From contig JAFGBD010000004.1 of the NCBI GenBank assembly GCA_016933335.1, forward strand, positions 1 to 64,000: a stretch of 64,000 nucleotides of DNA, written 5' to 3'. This DNA is from Bacteroidales bacterium (lineage in GTDB: Bacteria > Bacteroidota > Bacteroidia > Bacteroidales > UBA10428). The notes beneath the pieces are model-generated. The model was not told the origin of the DNA. It saw nothing but the letters and a program-made list of their open reading frames with translations, and searched no databases. This document shows positions 1 through 8,493 of this stretch, piece after piece (the first letter of the stretch is position 1; each line of letters begins with the position of its first letter). Both the position numbers and the translations under genes were made by a program.

Positions 1-27
1 GAAGCAGAAACAGAAGATGCGGAATAG
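1..27 (+). CDS. 3' end of an upstream gene (partial)
   Basis: Frame 1 from the first base reads eight residues, EAETEDAE, then TAG at 25-27. This looks like the acidic C-terminal tail of a plus-strand protein whose body lies outside the window. Eight residues are too few to name it. It converges with the VOC gene, leaving nine bases between the two stop codons. Confidence 0.35.
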   Translation, partial: EAETEDAE

Positions 28-36
28 AAGTGATGA

Positions 37-414
37 TTATTCTTTCAACTCAAAAAGATTGCCATCGTAATCGGAAATAAAGGTAAGGACAACCGAACCC
101 TTTGGAATTTCTATGACCTTCATGCCTGCATCCCTGCATTTATTAACAATATTGGTCAAACCGGTTACCTGGATACAGGAATGCGCGATCTGTTTATCCG
201 GGGCTTTATAATCCTGATACACTAATATCTCATAATGAGCAGTCCCGCCCTGGTAATGTATGATTAAAAGTTCATCATTGATCCCGAAAATGGTCTGGGC
301 AAGATTCCTGTCAAGGGTTTTCGGCATTGATTTTTCGAGGCCCAGGATACCGATATAAAAACGGTCTGCCTTTTCTTCACTGCTTGCGGCGAGTCCGCTG
401 TGGATGAAGTTCAT
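37..414 (-). CDS. VOC family (glyoxalase/bleomycin-resistance fold) protein
   Basis: The 125-residue product has the length and pattern of a single-domain VOC protein made of two beta-alpha-beta-beta-beta modules. H5, E62, H78 and E122 fall where the family places its four metal ligands, so a divalent-metal lyase, isomerase or dioxygenase activity is possible. The substrate is unknown. It is the last gene of the mtnA-mtnP-aldolase-dehydrogenase operon, 12 bases after the dehydrogenase stop. It may therefore act on a product or by-product of nucleoside salvage, for example an aldehyde or ketone; that is inference from position only. Confidence 0.75.
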   Translation of the reverse strand: MNFIHSGLAASSEEKADRFYIGILGLEKSMPKTLDRNLAQTIFGINDELLIIHYQGGTAHYEILVYQDYKAPDKQIAHSCIQVTGLTNIVNKCRDAGMKVIEIPKGSVVLTFISDYDGNLFELKE

Positions 415-426
415 ATAACTTTCCTC

Positions 427-1443
427 TTATGATTCATGTGGTTTGATGATGATCTTGAGTGATTCTGATCCATCCAAAAGCATCTTAAATCCTTTATCTG
501 TATCTTTTAACGGCAGCCTGTGGGTAATGAGGTCATCAACCATAATGTCCCTGTTTGTTATCAGGTCGAGGGCTTCTTCAATATCCGGGGGTCCGCAATA
601 ATAGGAGGTGAGTATTCGTATCTCCTTTCTCCAGAAATCATTGACAGGAACAACAACATCCTTACCGGGTTCGGGGACAGTGAATAAAACCACAACTCCG
701 CCCATGTCGACAGTCTCCCAGGCCTGTTTCAGAGCGGACATGGCAGAGGTTGTAACAATAACAGCGTCAGCTTTCCTGCCATTATAGTGTAACAGCTGTT
801 CCGTAACATCAGAGGCCGCGTCTGCGACATAGTCCGCGCCATAACTTTTTGCCAGTTCAAGCTTTCTTTGATTGATGTCGGTCGCTATAACCTTACATTT
901 TTTATGCCTGGCAAGTTTGATATGCAGAAGCCCTGATATACCTGAGCCGAGTATGAGAAGTGTCTGTCCTTCTTCAATAGCAGCAAGTCTCTGCGCTCTG
1001 ACAACACAGGCCAAAGGTTCGATAAATGTTGCCTGGTCATAACTTACATTGTCTGGTAGCAGGTAGGTGCCGTTTAAAACCAGATCCTTCGGTACCAGGA
1101 TGTATTCAGCAAATCCTCCGGGCAGTCTGTCCTTAATTACATTGCATTGAGGGTAATGTCCCTTTAAGCAATAACTGCATTTCAGGCAGGGTACCTTTGG
1201 TGCAATAAAAAGCCGGTCTCCTTTTTTATATTTGCTAACTCCAGGGCCAGTTTCCACAACCTCTACTCCCACCTCATGTCCTTGAATTAGCGGCGCTCTT
1301 GGCAGGCGATACCACTCTACGATGTCGCTGCCGCATATTCCACAGGAAATAACCTTTACCAGCATCTCACCCTGACCAGGTGAAGGGGTGGGCACTTCCT
1401 CCAGCCTTATGTCGTTGTTATTGTACCATATGGATGCTTTCAT
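427..1443 (-). CDS. Zinc-dependent medium-chain alcohol dehydrogenase
   Basis: The 338-residue protein belongs to the MDR superfamily and resembles sorbitol/threonine dehydrogenases. The catalytic-zinc residues are visible at C37 (motif CGICGSD), H56-E57 (GHE) and E142. The structural-zinc cysteines are C86, C89, C92 and C100. The Rossmann glycine motif GSGISG lies at 166-171, followed by an acidic residue in IATDIN that suggests NAD rather than NADP. Its place downstream of mtnA, mtnP and an LsrF-like aldolase suggests that it reduces the aldehyde released by aldol cleavage (methylthioacetaldehyde or acetaldehyde). The operon is the only evidence for that substrate. A strong ribosome binding site precedes the ATG. 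Confidence 0.9.
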   Translation of the reverse strand: MKASIWYNNNDIRLEEVPTPSPGQGEMLVKVISCGICGSDIVEWYRLPRAPLIQGHEVGVEVVETGPGVSKYKKGDRLFIAPKVPCLKCSYCLKGHYPQCNVIKDRLPGGFAEYILVPKDLVLNGTYLLPDNVSYDQATFIEPLACVVRAQRLAAIEEGQTLLILGSGISGLLHIKLARHKKCKVIATDINQRKLELAKSYGADYVADAASDVTEQLLHYNGRKADAVIVTTSAMSALKQAWETVDMGGVVVLFTVPEPGKDVVVPVNDFWRKEIRILTSYYCGPPDIEEALDLITNRDIMVDDLITHRLPLKDTDKGFKMLLDGSESLKIIIKPHES

Positions 1444-1449
1444 ATTTTT

Positions 1450-1455
1450 CCTCCT
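1450..1455 (-). promoter_or_regulatory. Strong Shine-Dalgarno of the alcohol dehydrogenase gene
   Basis: The minus strand reads AGGAGG six bases before the ATG at 1443. Strong Shine-Dalgarno sites are uncommon in Bacteroidota, so this one both fixes the start and suggests efficient translation. Confidence 0.7.
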
Positions 1456-1506
1456 GCTATCTTGATATAAAACAGCGGCAGAATGCTTCGTTAATTGTGT
1501 TTATCC

Positions 1507-2391
1507 TCAGGATTTTTTATTTTTTAAAGTATTATAAAGATCAAAAGCCTTTTCAGGGATTTCATTTTCATGGACAACCGCTCTTACTGCCTGGATCATA
1601 GCGATGGGAGAAGCTGTCTGGAAAATATTCCTGCCCATGTCTACTCCGGCGGCGCCTTCCTGTACAGAACGATAAGCCATTTTCAGAGCGTCAAGTTCCG
1701 GTATCTTTTTCCCTCCTGCTATTACAATCGGCACAGGACATGAGGCCGTGACGGTCTCAAAATCTTCGGGTACATAATAAGTTTTGATATAATGGGCTCC
1801 GAGTTCAGCGCAAATACGTGTAGCCAGCCTGAAATATTTTGCATCCCTCACCATGTCCTTGCCCACAGCCGTTACCGCTAGTGTCGGTATACCATAACGT
1901 GTGCCCATATCCACCATTTTAGTCATATTGGTAATTGATTCCTTTTCATGTTCACCACCGATAAAAACCTGTACAGCCATGGCTGAAGCATTCAGGCGTA
2001 CGGCGTCCTCAATATCCACCGCCAGGGTCTCATTGGAAAGTTCTTTCAGGATGCTTGTCCCACCAGAGACTCTGAGGACAACGGACTTTTGAGTTTCCGG
2101 AGGAATGATGCTCCTTAAGATGCCGCGGGTAAGCATGAGTGTATCGGCATATGGCTCCAGGGGTAGTATATTTACATCGATCCTTTCAAGTCCGGTGGTT
2201 GGTCCTTGAAAATAGCCATGGTCAATGGCCAGCATGACTGTCCTGCCGCTTACCGGATTAAATATCCTGCCAAGCCTGTTTTTCATGCCCCAGTCCAGAG
2301 CGTTTGATCCTTTTAAAAAATAACTTTTGGATGTCTGTGGCACATCCGTAAAAAATTGTTTTGCTTTGTTAATTCCTTCAATATCCGGCAT
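1507..2391 (-). CDS. lsrF: LsrF-type class I aldolase/thiolase (DeoC/FbaB/LacD family)
   Basis: The 294-residue protein matches what I recall of Escherichia coli LsrF along its whole length. Shared stretches include [35 protein letters not shown] and [13 protein letters not shown]. The Schiff-base lysine is at K203, the same number as in LsrF, and D57 lies in DHGY. LsrF cleaves the phosphorylated autoinducer-2 product 3-hydroxy-2,4-pentanedione-5-phosphate to DHAP and acetyl-CoA. No lsrK, lsrR, lsrG or AI-2 transporter gene is present here. Instead the gene follows mtnA and mtnP, so cleavage of 5-methylthioribulose-1-phosphate or 5-deoxyribulose-1-phosphate to DHAP plus an aldehyde is a plausible alternative role. 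The family call is firm; the substrate is inferred. Confidence 0.88.
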   Translation of the reverse strand: MPDIEGINKAKQFFTDVPQTSKSYFLKGSNALDWGMKNRLGRIFNPVSGRTVMLAIDHGYFQGPTTGLERIDVNILPLEPYADTLMLTRGILRSIIPPETQKSVVLRVSGGTSILKELSNETLAVDIEDAVRLNASAMAVQVFIGGEHEKESITNMTKMVDMGTRYGIPTLAVTAVGKDMVRDAKYFRLATRICAELGAHYIKTYYVPEDFETVTASCPVPIVIAGGKKIPELDALKMAYRSVQEGAAGVDMGRNIFQTASPIAMIQAVRAVVHENEIPEKAFDLYNTLKNKKS

Positions 2392-2398
2392 ATTAAAT

Positions 2399-2404
2399 CT
2401 CCTT
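2399..2404 (-). promoter_or_regulatory. Shine-Dalgarno of the LsrF-like aldolase gene
   Basis: The minus strand reads AAGGAG seven bases before the ATG at 2391. The 119-base spacer up to the mtnP stop is AT-rich and could hold a secondary promoter, but I see no exact TAnnTTTG match on the minus strand. Confidence 0.6.
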
Positions 2405-2510
2405 ATATTTATTAGTTAAAGACTGTAATACATATTTTTAAGTATCTTTTTTAATGCAAGTTATGAAAATTAATGTCTCACACAAAAAAAATATCGGAGC
2501 AGGTCAGGGA

Positions 2511-3257
2511 TTATATATTGTCCAGGGATATCTTAATCAGTTCGAGAAGCTTTGTAATATTCTGTTCAATGATCTCCGTGATATCCTCAATTGAGGGAGG
2601 TTTGATATCAGTTCGCCATGAGTCAAAATCAGTGCATAGTGCAATAACAGCAATAGGCAGTTCCATTTCGTTGGCCAGTATGACTTCAGGAGCGGTGGTC
2701 ATATTGATGATATCTCCTCCCCACATCCGGTAAAGCTGTGATTCAGCATGTGTTGAAAACCTTGGTCCGTCAATGGTAACAACGGTTCCTTTTGTATGTA
2801 CTGTATGACCCAGGGTTACGGCAGCCTCTATCAGGCAATCACGCAACTCATCTGAAAACGGGTAAGCCATTGGTGTATATCTGAAATCGCCGGAGTGTGT
2901 TTCCTGAAATATGGTTGTAAAGCGGTGCCTGGTGAAGTCTATGAACTGGTCAAATACGATGAATTCACCCGGGCAGATCTCTTCCCTGAGGCTGCCACAC
3001 GTAGTTGTTGAGATAACATGTGTGCATCCGGTTTCTTTCAGTGAATGCAGATTTGCTTTAAAATTAACCATTGAAGAAGGAATGCTGTTGTCTCTTCCGT
3101 GGCGGGCTATATGAACAACTTCCAGTCCATTATACCGGCCTGTATGAAGATCTGAACTCGGGTCTCCAAAAGGTGTCCTGGGCTTCACAGTCTTATTGCC
3201 TGACAAGATATCCAGCTGTTCAAAACCGGTACCCCCAATAATAGCTACTTTCTTCAT
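2511..3257 (-). CDS. mtnP: 5'-methylthioadenosine phosphorylase
   Basis: The 248-residue product fits the MTAP branch of the purine nucleoside phosphorylases. It would cleave methylthioadenosine, and usually also 5'-deoxyadenosine, with phosphate to adenine and the 5-modified ribose-1-phosphate. Visible motifs are GGTGF near the N-terminus, RHGRDNSIPSSMVNFKAN (52-69), TTTCGS (84-89), NMTTAPEV (185-192) and CTDFDSW (208-214). D210 and D212 match the aspartates that select the 6-amino base adenine. It starts two bases after the mtnA stop, so the two are co-transcribed and probably translationally coupled. The adenine produced could be salvaged by Apt, encoded at 49059. Confidence 0.93.
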   Translation of the reverse strand: MKKVAIIGGTGFEQLDILSGNKTVKPRTPFGDPSSDLHTGRYNGLEVVHIARHGRDNSIPSSMVNFKANLHSLKETGCTHVISTTTCGSLREEICPGEFIVFDQFIDFTRHRFTTIFQETHSGDFRYTPMAYPFSDELRDCLIEAAVTLGHTVHTKGTVVTIDGPRFSTHAESQLYRMWGGDIINMTTAPEVILANEMELPIAVIALCTDFDSWRTDIKPPSIEDITEIIEQNITKLLELIKISLDNI

Positions 3258-3259
3258 AG

Positions 3260-4375
3260 TTAAGTCATTTGTGTTTTCTCAGGAAAGAGTTCTAAGATAC
3301 TATTTTTTTCCGGTTTGCATATTCCCTTTTCGGTAATTAATCCTGCGATAAGCCTTGCCGGAGTTACATCAAAGGCATAATTTGTTATTTTGCTGGAGGT
3401 ATCCGCGATCAACAGTTCTTCCAGTTGTCCGTTCCTGATACCCTGTATAAACCTTATCTCATTTTCATCGCGTTCTTCGATAGGTATTTCTGTTAAGCCA
3501 TCAGATATTGACCAGTCAATAGATGAGGATGGCACAGCTACATAGAAAGGGATATTGTTATCATCGGCTGCAAGTGCTTTCAGGTATGTTCCTATTTTAT
3601 TGGCTGCATCTCCGTTCAGAGAAAGCCTGTCACAACCAACCATTACCATATCAACCAAACCGTGCTGCATCAGATGTCCTCCGGCATTGTCAGTAATGAT
3701 TGTGCATGGAACGCCATGTTGCTGAAGCTCCCATGCAGTTAATTTCGACCCCTGGTTCCTTGGCCTGGTCTCATCAACCCAAACATGTATGTCAATTCCG
3801 CTATCATGCGCCATATAAATAGGGGCAGTGGCTGTACCATAGTCAATACATGCAAGCCATCCGGCATTGCAATGCGTAAGGATATTTACAGGTTTCCCCT
3901 TGTTTGCGACAGAAAGCCTTTCAATGAGAGGCAGGCCATACCGCCCGATATTCAGGCTGCTGTCTTTTTCCTGATTGATGATGTCAAGCGCTGTTTCTCT
4001 GGCCACTTTGATTTTATCATCTAATTCTTTTACCATCTTCACATTCTGAAAGACTTTATTCACTGCATGGGCAAGATTGATGGCTGTTGGTCTGGAAGAC
4101 AGCAGATAAAGCGCTTTCTCATCGAGAATGGTATCGGGATTATCATTTTCTTTACATTCAAGCAGGGCGAGATAAAGGCCCATTGCCGCTGTGGCTCCGA
4201 TAAGCGGTGCACCGCGAACCTGCATGTTCTTTATTGACAAAAAAACGTCTTCGGCGGTGATGAGATCAGCAATGATAAATTTAAAAGGCAGGTATCTCTG
4301 ATCGATCACCTGTACAACTGAATTGTCACCCGGCTTTAGCCAGATGGTCTCATAATGGATGCCATTGACCTTCAT
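3260..4375 (-). CDS. mtnA: S-methyl-5-thioribose-1-phosphate isomerase
   Basis: The 371-residue protein belongs to the eIF2B-related isomerase family, which converts 5-methylthioribose-1-phosphate to 5-methylthioribulose-1-phosphate. The N-terminus MKVNGIHYETIWLK, the RGAPLIG motif (54-60), C169 in LTHCNAG and D249 in GCDRLSLNGDAANKIGT match the family; C169 and D249 correspond to the catalytic pair. The frame is open further upstream to 4480, but that would overlap the divergent HAD gene and add a hydrophobic non-homologous stretch, so the ATG at 4375 is preferred. It is the first gene of the salvage operon, and only 79 bases separate it from the divergent gene. The usual downstream enzymes MtnB, MtnC and MtnD are absent. 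Confidence 0.94.
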   Translation of the reverse strand: MKVNGIHYETIWLKPGDNSVVQVIDQRYLPFKFIIADLITAEDVFLSIKNMQVRGAPLIGATAAMGLYLALLECKENDNPDTILDEKALYLLSSRPTAINLAHAVNKVFQNVKMVKELDDKIKVARETALDIINQEKDSSLNIGRYGLPLIERLSVANKGKPVNILTHCNAGWLACIDYGTATAPIYMAHDSGIDIHVWVDETRPRNQGSKLTAWELQQHGVPCTIITDNAGGHLMQHGLVDMVMVGCDRLSLNGDAANKIGTYLKALAADDNNIPFYVAVPSSSIDWSISDGLTEIPIEERDENEIRFIQGIRNGQLEELLIADTSSKITNYAFDVTPARLIAGLITEKGICKPEKNSILELFPEKTQMT

Positions 4376-4454
4376 AATTTTCGAAAAAATTATTTCTTTT
4401 GCATTGCAATGTCTTTGACTCAATGAAAAAAAACAACAATTCAGGTTAAAAATA

Positions 4455-5108
4455 ATGAAATTATCCAAGGCAATAAACATTCAGGGGGCACAAATTAAGA
4501 ACATCATACTGGATTGGGGCGGAGTCATTACAGATATTGATATTAAAAAATCCGAAGCAGCTTTTCAGAAAATAGGGCTGCATGATTTCAAAAAACACTA
4601 TTTCATAGCAGAACAGATTGAGTTTTACCGCTTATTTGAAGAAGGCAAAATGTCGCCGGATGAGTTCAGGTCAAATCTGAGAGCCTATCTCTCACTTCCG
4701 GTCAGTGACCAGGAGGTTGATAATGCCTGGACTGCAATGCTGGGTGACACCCCGGCTGACCGGTGGGACCTGCTGCATGAAATGAAAAAGAATTACAGGA
4801 CTTTTCTGTTAAGCAATACAAGTATTTTACATGTTGAAAGCTATTTTGATTACCTCTATCATAAATTTGGCACAAGAGGCTTCCGGCATCTTTTTGAAAA
4901 GGTATATTTTTCTTATATAACAGGTATCCGTAAACCTGATACCAGGGCCTTTAAAATGGTACTGGATGAAAATGATTTGCTTCCCCGCGAGACCCTTCTG
5001 GTAGATGATTCGCAGAAGAATACTGAATCAGCCCGAAAGCTTGGTATCAGAGTATATCATCTTCAAGCGCCGGTAACTTTGAACGATTTGTTCATCCCTT
5101 TCCCGTAA
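4455..5108 (+). CDS. HAD-superfamily hydrolase, YihX-like
   Basis: The 217-residue protein shows the HAD motifs: D20 in ILDWGGVITD (motif I), LLSNTS with S120 (motif II), K160 in IRKPDTRAF (motif III) and DD at 184-185 in LVDDSQKN (motif IV). The layout resembles E. coli YihX, a glucose-1-phosphate phosphatase. The second aspartate of motif I is replaced by glycine (DxG), as in the YihX-like group. The gene is divergent from mtnA across 79 bases and might share its regulation. Whether it acts on a sugar phosphate of that pathway is unknown. Confidence 0.82.
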   Translation: MKLSKAINIQGAQIKNIILDWGGVITDIDIKKSEAAFQKIGLHDFKKHYFIAEQIEFYRLFEEGKMSPDEFRSNLRAYLSLPVSDQEVDNAWTAMLGDTPADRWDLLHEMKKNYRTFLLSNTSILHVESYFDYLYHKFGTRGFRHLFEKVYFSYITGIRKPDTRAFKMVLDENDLLPRETLLVDDSQKNTESARKLGIRVYHLQAPVTLNDLFIPFP

Positions 5109-5140
5109 GTATTTATAAGGTAACGGCAACAGAAAAGATA

Positions 5141-8100
5141 TTATTTCGATTTATCGGGATAAGGCGGAACCGGTTTAATATACCTGTCATATTTTTTCAT
5201 TTCTTCTTTGATAATCTCAATGGCTTTATTCAGCTGTGCATCGGTTCCGGCATATTCCTGTGCAGGATCATTATCAACGAAAATATCCGGATCAACTCCG
5301 TATCCTTCTATGGGCCATGACTTGCCATCAGGGCTATAGCCGGCAAATTCGGGTTTATAGAGCTGTCCGCCGTCAATAAGAGGCAGTGGATTCCTGATTC
5401 CAACAACGCCGCCCCAGGTTCTGACACCTATGACTTTCCCCAGATTCATTTCCTTGAACCTGTAAGCAAACAAATCTCCGTCAGATGCCGAATAATTATC
5501 AATCAGTAAAACTTTCGGGCCCACAAAAGTACCCGGAGGATCAGGGGTTCCCTTTGTCTGGTTCCTTGCTACATCGGTAAGGATCATTTCTCTTAAAAGT
5601 CTTTCAATGATCATTGGAGACACATTGCCTCCACCATTGCCCCGGTCATCAATGATCAGTCCTTTTTTCATGATCTGCGGGTAGAAATGTTTGATAAACT
5701 CATTCAATCCTTCGGGGCCCATGTCAGGGATATGAATGTAGCCCGCCTCATCGTTGGTGGCTTCCGACACCTTGCGCATATTATCCTGTACCCAGTTGTA
5801 ATAATAGAGAGAAGACTCATCTGCCAGGGGCATAATAACGACTTTCCTGCTTCCGGCCGTTTCAGGTTTGGAATTTACAGTTAGCTCAATCTGCTTGCCG
5901 GCAAGACCAACTAAAGAAGCATAGATGTTATCCATCTCTTTTGTCGGATTACCATTTACAGCCAATATGAAATCACCCTGACTGACATCTGTTCCTATTT
6001 CAGTGAGAGGAGAACGCAGGTTCTTACTCCAGTTAGCACCGTTCAGAATTTTTTCAACCCGGTAGTACCCTGACGAATGGCGGCTCAGTTTTGCTCCCAG
6101 CAAACCTGTTGTGATCCTTTCCGGTTTGGGCCTGTCACCACTAAGTACATAGGTATGACCGATACTCAGTTCACCAATCATTTCACCAATGATGTATGTC
6201 AGGTCATCCCTGTTTTTAACATACGGCAGTAAAGCTGCATATTTATCATGCATGGCCGTCCAGTTGACACCGTGCATGTTCGGATCATAGAAAAAATCAC
6301 GCATTTGTCTCCAGCTCTCATTAAAGATCTGTTTCCATTCATCAGAATAGTCCACCCAGGTTTTCATACCGGAAAGATCAACCATATCTTTCATTTCGAT
6401 GGGCTCAGAAGGAAGGTTGATTACCGCATATTCTTTCTCTTTAAACACCAGCATTTTTTTACCGTCAGCTGAAATTTCGAAATCCATTCCGGTACCAAGG
6501 GTTTTTTCCTCCTTTTTTTCAAGATCAAACATCCCTATGGTTGGTTTTTCAGCCTCGTCTCTTTTTTCATTATAATATATTTTATTTGCAGCCAGTACGA
6601 CACCCGCATAATTTGATGCTTTTACGGGCACTTCAACAATTCTTTCCTGAATGCCTTTCAGATCAATTCTAACATCAACCTTTTTGGTTTTTTCAGCTTC
6701 CGGTTCAGGTTTTCCAGGAGGTGTTTCAGTATCTTTGATCTTCACTTCACTGGCTTCAGGTGCTAAAGGAGATTTTGTTGATTTCAAAAGAGTTATCAGG
6801 TATATCTTGTCCATATTGGTGTATGCGTGATTCCATTCCGTATGGCTGTAGGTCGGATCGAACGTACGGGATGAGACAAACAACAGGTATTTACCATCAT
6901 CACTGAATGCAGGATCTGAGCTTTCATACCATCCGTCGGTTATTTCTGTCTTTATTCCTGTTGCTGTTTCGAACAGCATAATTTTACTGAATTTTTCTCT
7001 TTCAGGTCTGGACCAGGTAATCCATTTGCTGTCAGGCGACCAGTTAAAATCTCTTATTTCCCATTCATCGGACTGGTCAACAAGAACAAATTCTTTTGTC
7101 TGGATATCGACATACAGAAGCCTGAATTTTTTATCGCTCCAGAGTATTTTTTTACTGTCTGGCGACCATTTGATATCAAATTTATAGGTATCCGCATCTT
7201 TTGTAAGCTGAACAGGGGATTCCGAGCCATCCTGTTTTTGCATGTAAATCTCAAATTCTCCTGTCTGATCTGAGATATATGCAACGTATCTGCCATCAGG
7301 TGACCAGCGTCCGTTTCTTTCATGAATACCCGGACTTTGTGTCAGGTTCCGGGTGATCCCTTTTTTTGCAGGCAGTGTATAAATATCTCCCCGGGCACCT
7401 AATACCAGCCGTTCGCCATCGGGTGAGATATCCGCTGTAACGATGTTTTTAGATGCATCAACAAAAGCATTTCTTGCACCGGAGATTTCATTGTGTATTT
7501 TGATGGTTATTTTAGATGCTGATTTTGATGCGATGTCATAGAGATATATATATCCTCCTTTTTCGAATACGATGGCATCATTTCCCAGGGAAGGAAATTT
7601 GATATCATAGTCTGTAAAGCCGGTCAGTTTTTTGCATTCTTTGCTTTCCAGGTTATAAACATACAGGTTCATGATCCTGTCCCTGTCTGAAAGAAAATAG
7701 ATGTCTTTGCCATGCCACATGGGGAAAATATCCTGTGATTTATGATTTGTAATATTTGTAACCTCTTGGTTATCATAATCATAAATCCAGATATCATCAG
7801 CCATTCCGCCCTGATAGTATTTCCAGGTTCTGAATTCCCTGAATACCCGGTTGAAAGCAAGTTTTCTGCCATCCGGAGAAAAAGAACAGAATCCCCCGTT
7901 ATATAAAGGAATTTCCGAAGGTAACCCGCCGCCTGAGGATATACTGAACAGCTGGCCCCTGAAAGAATTAAATGAATAACACCTTGAGCGGTATATAATG
8001 TTATTGCCATCAGGGGTCCATGTCATGACAATGTTATTGGGGCCCATCCTGTCGCCGATATCGTCCCGCTGTAATGTTGCTGTATAAGTTAATCTCACAG

Positions 8101-8392
8101 GCTCACCTCCGGGAGAAGGTATTGTAAATACTTCGGTATTACCGTCATACTGGCCTGTAAAAGCAATTGTTTTTCCATCAGGTGAAAATCTCGGAAACAT
8201 TTCGTAACCTACATTATTTGTCAGCTGCCTGGCAATTCCCCCTGAGGTGCTGACAGAATAAAGATCACCGGCATAGCTGAATACGATCTTATCTCCATAT
8301 ACCGCAGGGAAACGGAAAAGTCTTGATTCTTCCTGGGTAAATGTGTTCATAGTCACTCCGATCATAAAAGTCAATACAAATAAATATTTCAT
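5141..8392 (-). CDS. Tricorn-like protease with N-terminal beta-propeller repeats and S41 domain
   Basis: The product is about 1083 residues from the preferred ATG at 8392, where a signal peptide begins (MKYLFVLTFMIGVTMNTFT). An ATG at 8413 would only add seven residues. Many WD40-like repeats with motifs such as FSPDGK, WSPDGR and WSPDSK fill roughly residues 25-540. A proline- and charge-rich linker follows near 550-590, then a helical region, a PDZ-like segment (about 770-860) and a C-terminal S41 peptidase domain with DNYSASDGD carrying the likely nucleophile serine. This is the domain order of archaeal tricorn protease, except that the signal peptide predicts a periplasmic location. It is probably a broad oligopeptidase. 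Its stop converges with the HAD gene 32 bases away. Confidence 0.9.
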   Translation of the reverse strand: MKYLFVLTFMIGVTMNTFTQEESRLFRFPAVYGDKIVFSYAGDLYSVSTSGGIARQLTNNVGYEMFPRFSPDGKTIAFTGQYDGNTEVFTIPSPGGEPVRLTYTATLQRDDIGDRMGPNNIVMTWTPDGNNIIYRSRCYSFNSFRGQLFSISSGGGLPSEIPLYNGGFCSFSPDGRKLAFNRVFREFRTWKYYQGGMADDIWIYDYDNQEVTNITNHKSQDIFPMWHGKDIYFLSDRDRIMNLYVYNLESKECKKLTGFTDYDIKFPSLGNDAIVFEKGGYIYLYDIASKSASKITIKIHNEISGARNAFVDASKNIVTADISPDGERLVLGARGDIYTLPAKKGITRNLTQSPGIHERNGRWSPDGRYVAYISDQTGEFEIYMQKQDGSESPVQLTKDADTYKFDIKWSPDSKKILWSDKKFRLLYVDIQTKEFVLVDQSDEWEIRDFNWSPDSKWITWSRPEREKFSKIMLFETATGIKTEITDGWYESSDPAFSDDGKYLLFVSSRTFDPTYSHTEWNHAYTNMDKIYLITLLKSTKSPLAPEASEVKIKDTETPPGKPEPEAEKTKKVDVRIDLKGIQERIVEVPVKASNYAGVVLAANKIYYNEKRDEAEKPTIGMFDLEKKEEKTLGTGMDFEISADGKKMLVFKEKEYAVINLPSEPIEMKDMVDLSGMKTWVDYSDEWKQIFNESWRQMRDFFYDPNMHGVNWTAMHDKYAALLPYVKNRDDLTYIIGEMIGELSIGHTYVLSGDRPKPERITTGLLGAKLSRHSSGYYRVEKILNGANWSKNLRSPLTEIGTDVSQGDFILAVNGNPTKEMDNIYASLVGLAGKQIELTVNSKPETAGSRKVVIMPLADESSLYYYNWVQDNMRKVSEATNDEAGYIHIPDMGPEGLNEFIKHFYPQIMKKGLIIDDRGNGGGNVSPMIIERLLREMILTDVARNQTKGTPDPPGTFVGPKVLLIDNYSASDGDLFAYRFKEMNLGKVIGVRTWGGVVGIRNPLPLIDGGQLYKPEFAGYSPDGKSWPIEGYGVDPDIFVDNDPAQEYAGTDAQLNKAIEIIKEEMKKYDRYIKPVPPYPDKSK

Positions 8393-8493
8393 AATAATAT
8401 GTTTTGGATTCATTAATAGAACAATAATTGCAGGGTTGTTAAAATATAAACACCGAAAATTAATAAAACCGGGAGAATAATAATATGACTTAT

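Noticed and set aside
4376..4454. Possible SAM or other riboswitch upstream of mtnA
   Set aside because: Only 79 bases separate the divergent genes, and I see no paired-stem structure of a known riboswitch class.
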